DNA of 64,000 bases. It comes from Tetraselmis striata (lineage: Eukaryota > Chlorophyta > Chlorodendrophyceae > Chlorodendrales > Chlorodendraceae). Positions 12,570-22,284 of this stretch are shown here, one piece after another. The notes under the pieces are model-generated. The model saw only the letters and a program-made list of their open reading frames with translations, was not told the origin of the DNA and searched no databases. Made by a program: the position numbers and the translations under genes. The number at the start of each line of letters is the position of its first letter. The first letter of the stretch is position 1. The stretch spans positions 1-64,000 of the forward strand of contig VCJN01003116.1 in NCBI GenBank assembly GCA_006384855.1, read 5' to 3'.

Positions 12570-12672
12570 TAGCAATCGCGCGGCACCTGTGCCGCGAGGG
12601 GAAGCGATCCTTGTCGATATTATCCGCCTGCGCTAGCACGACGCCCTGCGCACGGCATTGTCAGGGCTCAGT

Positions 12673-13626
12673 ATGCCTGACAACTCCGGTGACGCCCCTA
12701 GTGGCCTAGCCGAAGACCGCATCGCCGCGCTGGAGGCCGGTTTCGCGGGGCTTACGGAGCTTATGGAAGCCCTACGAAGTGACCTTCAGCGGCCTAGTGG
12801 TTCTACTCCTACCGAGCCCCGCGCGCCCGCTAGTAGCGCTGCCGCGGCGAGCTCCCAGCACGACGCACCGGCTCGCGCAGAGCAGGTTCCCGTGCCCCAG
12901 CCCCAGCGCGGTGGCCCTAGTGCCGCTGCCCCTTCCTTAGTCTGGGAGGAGTGGGCTCATTTAATTGGCCCCGGCTTTTCCGTCCAGCCCAGTCCCGGCC
13001 TCTCTCCGATTCCCCAACTGTACGACATCTCATCTGACGAGACGCACCGCCAGCTCATCGCGCGTCGGCACTGGGCCACTTTGGATCAGTACCGCTCTCT
13101 GTACTGCTTTGGCTTCTACGATGCGGTGGCCCACGCGGCTCTCTGCGAGGCGCTCGCGTCGATTAAGAGAGCGGCAAGCGCGGCGCAGCCCCCTGGTGAG
13201 GAGGACCTTCGCCTCCTTGAAGCGGGCGTGGCGGCCTACGACGCCTCAAATAAACACCGGCGCGACTTCCTGGCGTTTATCCGCCTCAACGCGTCGAACG
13301 ATGCGGATGCGCGGACCAAGACAGTCGCACAGGTGGTTCGCCGCAGCCTCCTCAAGCCCGGTTTCGCGGACTATGGTTCGGAAGCAGTGGCGCAGCTCAG
13401 CGACGAGCTTTTGCGCCGCGAGGCCGAGTACAGCGTCACGGCGGCGTCAAAGGCAGCCGTACAACAGCGCTTCGGCGTGGGACCAGACCCCAACGAGGAG
13501 GAGGACAACGACGACGAGCCACCATCCAGAGCGCGACGGCGCCGGCCCTCCGGACGCCGCCCACGCCCAGACTTCCGCCCCACAGCCGACGACGCCGACA
13601 AGGGCAAGGGCAAGGGCAAGGCCTGA
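12673..13626 (+). CDS. Gag-like protein of the DIRS/PAT element
   Basis: 317 residues from the first ATG (MPDNSGDAPSGLAEDRIAAL). First ORF of the element, starting about 100 bp after repeat A1. The N-terminus may be a short coiled coil (ALEAGFAGLTELMEALRSDL), followed by a Pro/Ala/Ser linker, then a globular region (residues about 95-265, including YRSLYCFGFYDAVAH and NKHRRDFLAFIRLN). The C-terminus is acidic (NEEEDNDDEPP), then strongly basic and ends in KGKGKGKA, suiting RNA binding. I see no zinc knuckle. Position and size identify it as Gag; sequence similarity alone would not. The RT frame overlaps its 3' half and stays open across the junction. Confidence 0.8.
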   Translation: MPDNSGDAPSGLAEDRIAALEAGFAGLTELMEALRSDLQRPSGSTPTEPRAPASSAAAASSQHDAPARAEQVPVPQPQRGGPSAAAPSLVWEEWAHLIGPGFSVQPSPGLSPIPQLYDISSDETHRQLIARRHWATLDQYRSLYCFGFYDAVAHAALCEALASIKRAASAAQPPGEEDLRLLEAGVAAYDASNKHRRDFLAFIRLNASNDADARTKTVAQVVRRSLLKPGFADYGSEAVAQLSDELLRREAEYSVTAASKAAVQQRFGVGPDPNEEEDNDDEPPSRARRRRPSGRRPRPDFRPTADDADKGKGKGKA

Positions 13627-13627
13627 C

Positions 13628-15658
13628 GGTGCGGCCCGCCGTTCCGCTTCGTTACCACGCCCCTCCACGTTTCTGCGCCATCGCGTGCGGCAGAACTGGC
13701 GGGAGTGGCGGCGAATCGGGGCGAGCGGGCGCGTGCTCCGGTGGGTTCGCGAGGGAGTGCCGCTACCTTTCTCTGGCGCGGCGCCCACGCCTTTCCACCG
13801 GGGCGTCTCTCTACAGGACGCTACGCCTCAGCAGCTCGAGTGGTGGGAGCGGGAGAGCCATCGACTAGTAACAGTCGGCGCGCTAGAACCTGGCGTGCGC
13901 GAGCACTACGTGTCGCGAGTCTTCCTAGTACCAAAGCCTGGCTGCAACCAGTGGCGCCTTGTAATAGACCTGCGCCATCTAAACTCTTACTGCGCGGTCT
14001 ATTCCATGCGATTCGAAACTCTGCGTCGCCTGCGGTACCTGGCGAAACGCGGCGACTGGGCGTTTTCCTTCGACCTGCAGGACGGCTACTACGCCCTGGG
14101 CTTGCGGGAGGACGTCCGCGACTTCTTTACAATCAACGTACGCGGCACCCTGTGGCGCTTCGCGGCCCTCCCCATGGGTTGGTCGCTAAGCCCTTACTAC
14201 TTCTGCACTCTGATGGCGGTCATGGTGCGCTACCTGCGTCAACCAGACTTCGCGACCTACAGCAGCTACGGCCGGCCCTTCCGTCGACGCTTGCCTCGCC
14301 GCAAGGCGCGCGGCGTTTGCCTCCTACCGTTCATCGACGACTTCCTGTTTCTGGCACCGTCGCGCCAGCTGGCTCTACGCCTACGGGCCGAGGTCGAGCG
14401 ACTCTGGGGGCGCCTGGGCCTGGCCAAGCACCCCACCAAGGCGCACCCCGAGCCCACCCAGCAGCTGCAGCACTTAGGCATGGACTTGGACCTGGTCACT
14501 ATGCAGTTCCGCGCCCCAGCGGCGAAACTGCGTCGGCTCTCCAACCTGGCCCGCGACCTCCTGTGCATCGCTGCGCGCCGCCGCCGCCACGCGCCGGCCA
14601 AACTCCTTGCGTCTCTCGCCGGGCAGGGCCAGTTCCTCTACCTCGCGATGCCTCCGGCACGTTTCTACCTCCGCGAGGCGCACACCGTCCTGGGCCGATG
14701 CTCCTCTCCGAGCGGCAAGGTCGTTCTGACGCGTCAGCTCATTCGCGATTTGGAGTGGTGGCGCGATGTTCCCACGCGCCACAACGGCGCACCGATTCTG
14801 CGCCCGGTGGAGACAGCCTATCTGCACACGGACTCCAGCCAGTACGGCTGGGGTGCGGTACTGTGCGAAACTACGGAGGCACGTGGATATTGGTACGAGG
14901 AGGATCGTCGACGTCATATAACGTACAAGGAGCTCAAAGCGGTACGTCTCGCCATACGGTCATTTTTGCCACGGCTGATGGGGCGCCGCGTACTTTTGTA
15001 CGAGGACAATAAGGCGGTGGTGCATATCCTGTCCAATTTGACTACTCGGTCACCGGTGCTTATGGCGGAACTTCGCAAGCTATGGTATTTGCTGGATGTA
15101 CACGATATTCGTTTACGAGTACGGTACATTCGGTCTGCGGCGAACGCATGGGCGGACAAGCTTTCGCGAGAGAAGGACTTTTCCGATTGGATGATTAATC
15201 CTCGTATATTCCGGTACGTCGATCGCATCTGGGGACCTCATACGGTCGACCGATTCGCAACTATGGAGAACGCCTTGTTACCTCGGTACAACTCCCGGTG
15301 GACGGTCCCAGGTACCGAGGCGGTGGACTCCTTGGCCCAGTCGGACGCCACGTGGCGCGCCGAAGTGAACTGGTGCAATCCCCCCTGGCAGCTGCTGGAC
15401 GATCTGGTGCTAAAGCTGCAGCAATCGGGGGCCGCGGCGACCGTGGTCGCCCCGGCCTGGCACGGCCGCCCTTGGCTCCAGCAGCTACACGAGATGGCTA
15501 CAGAGGTACTGCACTACCCTCCTTCCCGCGATCTGTTCTTTCCCGGGCTGCTCGGGCGCCGCGCGGGCGTCGGGCCGCCGCCCTGGAGCGTGATGCTCTT
15601 CCGCCTTCCCTTCCGTCCTTCTTCTACCGGTCGCGACGCGCCGGTTACGCGGCGTTAA
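13628..15658 (+). CDS. RT - RNase H - DNA methyltransferase-like polyprotein of the DIRS/PAT element
   Basis: Reverse transcriptase core: VSRVFLVPKPG and WRLVIDLRHLN (fingers), FSFDLQDGYYAL (first Asp), ALPMGWSLSPYYF, and catalytic LPFIDDFLFL, an F-I-D-D form of the YxDD box. RNase H follows: HTDSSQYGWGAVL (Asp), ITYKELKAVRLAI (Glu), LLYEDNKAVVHIL (Asp) and RSAANAWADKLSR (Asp). The C-terminal part has VDRFATMENALLPRYNSRW and VNWCNPPWQLL. NPPW is the signature of the N6-adenine-methyltransferase-like domain carried by DIRS1 and PAT elements. No ATG lies at the start; the frame is already open inside gag (from 12965), so expression may use frameshifting or reinitiation. The stop at 15656 abuts the YR frame. 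Confidence 0.93.
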   Translation, partial: GAARRSASLPRPSTFLRHRVRQNWREWRRIGASGRVLRWVREGVPLPFSGAAPTPFHRGVSLQDATPQQLEWWERESHRLVTVGALEPGVREHYVSRVFLVPKPGCNQWRLVIDLRHLNSYCAVYSMRFETLRRLRYLAKRGDWAFSFDLQDGYYALGLREDVRDFFTINVRGTLWRFAALPMGWSLSPYYFCTLMAVMVRYLRQPDFATYSSYGRPFRRRLPRRKARGVCLLPFIDDFLFLAPSRQLALRLRAEVERLWGRLGLAKHPTKAHPEPTQQLQHLGMDLDLVTMQFRAPAAKLRRLSNLARDLLCIAARRRRHAPAKLLASLAGQGQFLYLAMPPARFYLREAHTVLGRCSSPSGKVVLTRQLIRDLEWWRDVPTRHNGAPILRPVETAYLHTDSSQYGWGAVLCETTEARGYWYEEDRRRHITYKELKAVRLAIRSFLPRLMGRRVLLYEDNKAVVHILSNLTTRSPVLMAELRKLWYLLDVHDIRLRVRYIRSAANAWADKLSREKDFSDWMINPRIFRYVDRIWGPHTVDRFATMENALLPRYNSRWTVPGTEAVDSLAQSDATWRAEVNWCNPPWQLLDDLVLKLQQSGAAATVVAPAWHGRPWLQQLHEMATEVLHYPPSRDLFFPGLLGRRAGVGPPPWSVMLFRLPFRPSSTGRDAPVTRR

Positions 15659-15793
15659 GTGCTGCGGCTGCTACCTTGGACGTTTTCCACGGACGCTTTT
15701 CAGATCTCCCGTACAGATGCTCACAGCAGACAACACCCGGCTGTGCGGTACGGGTTGAAATCGAACGTACCGTCTGCACCATGGGCAGCAATT

Positions 15794-16825
15794 ATGCGAC
15801 CTGGGCTACTGCGGTTACTCGGCGACGACGAAGTTGGGCGCCGTGCCGCGGATTTCTTGATGTCTTCGCGCGCGGAACGTACCGTGCAGTCTTACGGATC
15901 TGAATTCAACCTATTCTGCGAGTTCTGCGCGCAAAATGGGAGACTGCCGGACACGGCGGATCCGCCGCTCATCGTTCGGTACATCTCTTGGGTTGCGGCA
16001 CGTGGCCGCAACAAGGCTGGTGCCTTTGGACCCTACCTTTCAGCGATCAACGCCTTTTTCACCGATAATTTCAAGGAGCCGCCGGCGCTTGGGCCTTTCG
16101 TCAACCAGGCGATGCGCGGTTGGGAGCTGGCTCAGCAGGTGCTGGACGCCCCGGACTACCGGGTGCCTCTGCCTGCGGACGTCGCCCTCGCATGTGTTCG
16201 GCGTGCGCTGCGGCTGGTTTCTCACAGGTCCATCGCGTGCGACCTGCCCACATTCCGTGCCCTGCTCGTTACCGCGGTCAATTTCCTTTTTTGTCACCGC
16301 GCGGGTACCAGTACGGGGTGCGGCGTGCGCGATTTGGCGGTTGATTCCCGCAGCATTACGCTGTACCGTCGAGTGCTTAAGGGCAAGCCTTCCGGGGCGC
16401 CTCGTCCGGTGCTGCAAATTTCCCGCGAGGCGCACCCCGAAATCGCGGAGCTTTTGGAGTTCTTCGTCAGCTGCCGCGATCACGTGCTGCCCGGTGCTAC
16501 TCGGTTTTGGCAGCTCCCTGATGATGATCCCGGCACGTGGACCGCTGCTACTGTCTCCGAATGGGTAACTGCCGCTGCCTTGGCAGTTGACGCTACCCCG
16601 CCTGCTGGTTTCTGCTGGTCGTCGCACAGCCTTCGCAGTGGCGGGGCGTCCGCGGCCTCGGCCACGGGCGTCCCTATGCCTACGATTCGCTGGCTTGGCG
16701 GCTGGAAAGTGGGCAGCGGCGTGGTCCTCAATCACATCGTGCCAGGCATCCTGGACTCCGCTGGGGCCCGCTACTTCTTCGGCTCCCTGGCACCGCAGCG
16801 TTCCGCTGCTAATCTTTCACAGTGA
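15794..16825 (+). CDS. Tyrosine recombinase of the DIRS/PAT element
   Basis: First ATG at 15794 (MRPGLLRLLGDDEVGRRAAD); the frame is open from 15659, directly after the RT stop. N-terminal core-binding part: RAERTVQSYGSEFNLFCEFC and FGPYLSAINAFF. Catalytic half: FRALLVTAVNFLFCHRAGTS (likely first Arg), KGKPSG (possible Lys), WSSHSLRSGGASAA (HxxR) and IRWLGGWKVG (Trp). The nucleophile position reads VVLNHIVPG, whereas the decayed copy at 10918-11787 reads VVLDYIDPS, so the expected Tyr is His here. A Tyr 14 residues further on (ARYFFG) is an unlikely substitute. The ORF is otherwise intact, about 344 residues. Confidence 0.9.
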   Translation: MRPGLLRLLGDDEVGRRAADFLMSSRAERTVQSYGSEFNLFCEFCAQNGRLPDTADPPLIVRYISWVAARGRNKAGAFGPYLSAINAFFTDNFKEPPALGPFVNQAMRGWELAQQVLDAPDYRVPLPADVALACVRRALRLVSHRSIACDLPTFRALLVTAVNFLFCHRAGTSTGCGVRDLAVDSRSITLYRRVLKGKPSGAPRPVLQISREAHPEIAELLEFFVSCRDHVLPGATRFWQLPDDDPGTWTAATVSEWVTAAALAVDATPPAGFCWSSHSLRSGGASAASATGVPMPTIRWLGGWKVGSGVVLNHIVPGILDSAGARYFFGSLAPQRSAANLSQ

Positions 16826-16862
16826 CTGGTTTTCACCGGTAACTGTGGCCTTCCGGTTTTGC

Positions 16863-16893
16863 CTGGCAACGTGACTCGCACTCTGTCTAATCG
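16863..16893 (+). repeat. Split direct repeat B1
   Basis: 31 bp from ctggcaacgtgactcgcac to tctaatcg, identical to B2 at 17209-17239. Its last 8 bases overlap the start of A2. Confidence 0.9.
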
Positions 16894-17147
16894 TTGTTAA
16901 GTACTTAACTGAGTTTAGTCAGACGACGGACCGAGTTGTGCGGTCGAACGACTACCACCTGGAAAATATAGCACAGTAGCCAGTCATCGGCTCTGTCTAG
17001 AATCTTCCAGGATGGGGGATGGGACAGTGAGCAGCGGACTCGCGACCGCACCAGCTCCCGACCTGTTTCCCTGCCTGCCTGCAGCTACTACTTAGCCAAC
17101 TGTCTAGACCATAGCGCTCATCCCTTTTGCTGTTGCGCTTCACGCAC
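16886..17147 (+). repeat. Split direct repeat A2
   Basis: 262-bp second copy of A1, joined directly to B1 and separated from B2 by 61 bp. Confidence 0.92.
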
Positions 17148-17208
17148 CCACCCGTCCCACCCATCTTGTTTGGTGTGGCGAGGGGCTTGTAAGACAAGAC
17201 ACTCGCTT

Positions 17209-17239
17209 CTGGCAACGTGACTCGCACTCTGTCTAATCG
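17209..17239 (+). repeat. Split direct repeat B2, right end of the element
   Basis: 31 bp identical to B1. The element is taken to end at tctaatcg, after which the sequence leaves the repeat (catgttatgat). Confidence 0.88.
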
Positions 17240-18550
17240 CATGTTATGATATCGTTTAAGGATTACAGTCGATTCGTGCAATATGGCGGTGATCTGATAT
17301 GATACGAGTAATGAGGATTTGAGGATTACCATAGTCGCTATCTAGCGAGCACACGTGGGTGTTCATTTACAACAGCACGGGTTTCTGGCGCCTTTTACAG
17401 GGTGCCACGAGGTGCAGCTTCCCAGCTGGCAGCCCCGTGCAGGCTACGCGCGTATTTTGCGTGCCGGATCGCGTGGTTTGCCGCGGTCGCCGAACATCAG
17501 ACACTGCTACGTGAGTATTGCGTCCCTGCTGTGAGCGTAGCGCCGCACGTTGGGCCCTGATGCCTGCAGGCTAGTCGAGCCCTGCCGAACGTGTGGCCGG
17601 CCCTGCGCCTGGCCGCATCGAGGGCAGCCTCACTGCACCCCTCATACCCGCCTCCACCACCCTGTTGCACCAACCCCTTACCCATTCCCCGACGACAATT
17701 ACAGTCCTACCCCCTGGCCCCGCAGCACAGAAAAGCATTGAGCTGACAGTATCTTTCTCTACGCACGCCTGAAGGTACAGCTGCCCGGCCCGCTGCCGAG
17801 AAGGAGCCGGTGGTCGTGAATTTTTGGTCTGGTAATGGGCGGTGTCAGCGGCGGGAAGCAGTCGGCGGCGAGTAGTTGGCGCACAGCGCGCACGTCAGCC
17901 GACCGCCTTCCTGAGGGCGCAGAGAGGCCGGCAAGGAGCCTGGGCTGTCAGTTTCGGCTCTGCAGGGCTCCGGATATAGAGATTTTCGCGAGTTGCAAGC
18001 ACACCCCCCCCCCTTTTTCTCGCCGCGGAAAGCCTGCTTCGGCATCCACGCCGTGGCGTAGAATTGCGCTCGTTAAAGGGGCTCTCGCCGCTTGTCGGCA
18101 CCGCAGAAAGCTGCGCGCTACATGCTCAGTGTCATTGCCGTAGGGATGTACTCGGCAGGTATACTATTAGCAGAACCTTGCCGCGTCCAGGGCACGACAC
18201 GCGTGGCGGAAACGGCTGCCAGCCGCGTGTTTTGGTCCCGCCGCTGTTACTCGGACTGCCGTATGTATTATGCCGGCGAAAACACAGAGCGTAAGCTCGG
18301 GCATCGCACGGATATTACACACCCCCCTGGGCACAAACCTCGTGAACTAGTGTGACACCGTTAAGCACCAGCGTGTTCGCTTGGCCCGCCGCGCCCCTGG
18401 TGAAACTTAGCCTCCTAGCACTGTAGACAGCGAAAGCTTTCTTGTCCAAGAGCGCGTATCGACTCGCGGTGGGACTAGCCGCCTTATCACTGGACCCTCC
18501 TCCTCCCCCACCCCCTGCCTTCCGCTCCTCTGTTGCCCCAGCTGCACAGC
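17240..18550. other. Region upstream of ABC1K3; no confident gene
   Basis: About 1.3 kb between the DIRS/PAT element and the ABC1K3-like start. Frames here (for example around 17835-18143) show no recognisable motif and no consistent exon phase. It presumably holds the promoter and 5' UTR of the downstream gene. I see no clear TATA box or other regulatory site. Confidence 0.45.
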
Positions 18551-21500
18551 ATGGCGCCGTCCCTCATGTCGGTGCGGACCCAGGCGGGCCTGCGGCCGGC
18601 AGCCGCTGGCGGGCGCACGAACGCATGGAATCCACAGCCGTGGCGCTCGGCGCGCAGCGTGGCAGTGGTGGGTGTGCCGCCGCCCTATTAACCCCCCTTC
18701 ACCACGGTCATCCATCTTCACCCAGGGCCGTGGCGCCCTCTCACAGCTGCCGCCGCTGACACTGTGGCTGACGCGTGGGGCTGTGCAGCGGGTGGCGCGC
18801 TCCGGCAGCATGCGCGAGATGTCGTCGCAGTTCAAGGACATGCGCGCCTCGATCGAGGAGGACGAGGATTTGAGTGTGTTCATGGCCGGCCTGCGCGGCA
18901 CCAACATTGATGACAGCGACTTTGCCGGCGAGGGCGTCAGCATGATGCTTGTCACGGTGCGCCCCGCCATCACCCCTAGAATTGCTGGCACCCCCGCCCA
19001 GAACCAACTATGTCCGCGTTTGCCCCATTTTACATTTTGCGAAGTGAATTTTGCGCAATGATTTGCTGTCATTGCGCTGGATCTCCTGGGTAGGTGGCAT
19101 ATGGTTCAGTCAATATTGGGCTTGGAGTCTGTTTAATGATATCGATGCACTAGCGGCAATGAATGAACCAACTCGCGATGATCAATGCAGTGACGCTAAG
19201 AACATCATGCCGTACCTTGATGATCGTGTGTCCCCTCGCCCCTTCCACCTTAAGCCCTGCACAAGATAAGCCTTATCAGTGTTTTAACGGATATGCTAGG
19301 GCTGTACCTTGTGCTTACCACCAATAGGACGTTCTGCAGATGTGTCTATCCCAAACGCTCTACCACGGGCCCATCGCTGCCAGCCGAGTCCCAACCCCTT
19401 CCTCCCGTAGACCCTCCTGAGTGGACGAGCGGCATGTTCCCATGGCGCAGCATGGGCCATGCTGCGCTGAAACTCGTCCAGGGGGGTTAAGCCAAATACT
19501 GGAGGCAGTTCCTGACATATAAGCCTATCAGTAATCTCAACCAGGTGAAGCCATATCCGCTCCAGAGTAGGGTTGGGTAGTATGTAGGTGAGGGCTGCTC
19601 CGGTGCACACATGCAGACTCTTTACAAATGCTGTGGTCGGACCGCGAATTGGGCGGCGCCAGACTGAATGCTGTGGGCGCCGTGGCAGCGGCGCTGCGCG
19701 CTCCCCCAGACTGAATGGTAGTGTGGTCGTGCGCAGGTGGAGGAGGACACGGAGGGCGGGCTGCCGCTGGAGTATTGCCCAGAGGCGATTGCCAGCTATT
19801 GGGGCGTGCGTCCCGTGTCGGTCATCAAGCGCTGCCTGCAGCTCCTGGGTGCGTGCTCCAGTGCCCCCCCCCCCCCCCCCCCCTTCCAGTTCCCAGAGGC
19901 AGCGGCGGCTTGTTTTGCGCGGCCTGCCGCCTCGCCGCCATGCAACCGAGCTCCTCTCTGTGGAACCACCCTTGCCGAGGATGGTGCCCGTCAATTATGA
20001 CCTTGAGTTATGCACGCCGGGCATGTGGAACTATTATCCTTGTTGAGCTCCCATATTCACCGTTCCGTGGCAGTCTTTGCAGCGCATTTTCACGGAGAGT
20101 TATAACGAATCATTGTAATGAACTATTCTTATGACTTCTCGGTTTTGGATTATTACAATAATTACTATTTACGTTATGATCATAAATGAATGATGTTACA
20201 ATGAGTTGCTCTAGGCATCTGTTATGGCAGTGCATTCAGAACAATGCGGCCGGATCAATGAGGGAATAGTATGGGGTGCACCGATGGACATCCTGTACGC
20301 TGGCATGCTGAGTGTCACAACCCCTGGCACACCTCTTGCCGTGCCCCAATTTGATTCTGGGGTGCGCTACATCCTCGCAATGCCCAGATTGTGGCATTGG
20401 CGCCGGGAGGGGGGGGGGGGGGGGGTGTTCGCTGACCGGAATGCGCTGCACCGCAGGCCTGTCCTCTGGCTTCCTGTCGCGCCTGGCGTGGGACTTTGCG
20501 CGCGGGGAGGTGAAGAAGAACGAGGTGGCGCGCGCGATCGAGATCCGCAACATTGTGACCTCGCTGGGACCTGCCTACATCAAGCTCGGCCAGGCGCTGT
20601 CCATCCGCCCCGACCTGCTCTCCCCCGCCGCCATGAACGAGCTGCAGAAGCTGTGCGACAAGGTGAGCCCCCCTCCCTCCCGAAAGAAATGTTGTCCTCG
20701 CGGTGCTGGCAGTGGTTGTTTGGCTGTGCTGAGCCGCCCCCGTTGCTACCGCCAGGTGCCATCCTTTGACAACAAGGTCGCGATGGACCTGCTGGAGGCT
20801 GAGCTGGGGGCGCCGTGGCAGGTGCTGCCCCCCCCCCCCCCCCCCCCCCCGCCCCCTGCCCAAACACCCTCTCCCATGTGGCTCTCCTAATCCCACTGCC
20901 ACCGCGAGGCGTACTGCACTCTGCAGCGCGCACAGCCTTGCCAGCCGCCCCATGTGTGAACGTGGCCTCAACGCAGCAGACAAGCTGTGCTTGAACGCAG
21001 CATCCAATGGGCTGAGGGATCCTGGGTTTGTGTGCGCTTGTGCCTTGGCGCAGGCGATCTACGCGGAGCTCACGCCCAGCCCCATTGCGGCCGCCAGCCT
21101 GGGCCAGGTGTACAAGGGTAAGCTTAAGACGGGCGAGCAGGTGGCGGTGAAGGTGCAGCGGCCATACGTGGTGGAGACAGTCACCATCGACCTCTTCATC
21201 CTGCGCTCCACTTTCCTCGCCCTCAACGAACTCATGCAGGGCAACGTGCGCACCAACTTCGTGGGGCTGCTGGACGAGTGGGCCGAGCGCTTCTTCGAGG
21301 AGCTGGACTACATCCGCGAGGGCGAAAATGCGACCAAGTTTGCGGAGCAGATGAAGGACGACCTGCCGCAGGTGGTGGTGCCCAAGACGTACAGCGAGTT
21401 CACCTCGCGGCGCGTGCTCACCTCCGGCTGGCTGGAGGGCGAGAAGCTGAGCCAGAGCGGTGCGGACGACGTGGGCACGCTCGTCAACGTGGGCGTCATC

Positions 21501-22251
21501 TGCTACCTGAAGCAGTTGCTGGACACAGGGTTCTTCCACGCCGACCCGCACCCAGGGAACCTCATCCGCACCCCCGACGGCCGCCTCGCCGTTCTGGACT
21601 TTGGCCTCATGACGCAGGTGGACGACAACATCAAGTTCGGCATGATCGAGGCGGTGTCGCACCTCATCCACCGCGACTACGAGGCGATCGTGGAGGACTT
21701 TGTCACGCTCGACTTTATCCCGCCCGGCACCGACCTCAAGCCCATCCTGCCTGTGCTGGCCAAGGTCTTTGACCAGGCGCTCGAGGGTGGCGGCGCCAAG
21801 AACATCAACTTCCAGGACTTGGCTGCCGACCTTGCGCAGATCACCTTTGACTACCCCTTCCGCATCCCGCCCTACTTTGCCCTCATCATCCGCGCCATCG
21901 GCGTCCTCGAGGTCCCCCCCCCCGGCCCCCCCTTTGTTCTTACGCTGCTCCTCCCCCCCCTCCCCCCACCGCGACTCCTCGCCCCCATGATAATCATGCT
22001 GAGCCAGCATCCGCGCACCGCAGGGCATCGCCCTGGTGGGCAACCCCGAGTTTGCGCTCGTGGACGAAGCTTACCCCTACATCGCCCAGCGCCTGCTCAC
22101 CGACGAGTCGCCGCGCCTGCGCGAGGCGCTGCGCTACATGGTGTACGGTAAGTCTAGCAACTTCGACATGGACCGCATGATCGACCTGCTGGAGGCCTTT
22201 GAGGACTTTTCGACCAGCTCCAGGTGCGGTCACGCGTTCGGTGCCCGGGGA

Positions 22252-22284
<33 letters not shown>

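Larger units (their letters stand above)
12315..17239 (+). mobile_element. DIRS/PAT-type YR retrotransposon with split direct repeats
   Basis: 4.9-kb element in the order A1 (12315-12569), gag, RT/RNase H/methyltransferase, YR, B1 (16863-16893), A2 (16886-17147), B2 (17209-17239). This A1-ORFs-B1-A2-B2 order is the split-direct-repeat structure known from PAT and Kangaroo elements. There are no LTRs and no DDE integrase; integration would use the tyrosine recombinase. The word tctaatcg is shared by the start of A and the end of B, as expected if a circular intermediate recombines there. All three ORFs are open, so the copy is fairly young, but the YR lacks its expected Tyr. Confidence 0.88.

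Noticed and set aside
12965..13626. RT-frame sequence overlapping gag as extra N-terminal protein
   Set aside because: The gag frame has sensible composition and a good ATG, and the overlapping frame is Arg/Ser-rich without motifs. Only the part after the gag stop is taken as RT.
13705..15012. 435-codon frame in the RT region
   Set aside because: Shadow of the RT frame; the RT and RNase H motifs are all in the other frame.
20580..22043. 487-codon minus-strand frame over ABC1K3
   Set aside because: Antisense shadow of conserved ABC1 exons, caused by high GC at third positions.
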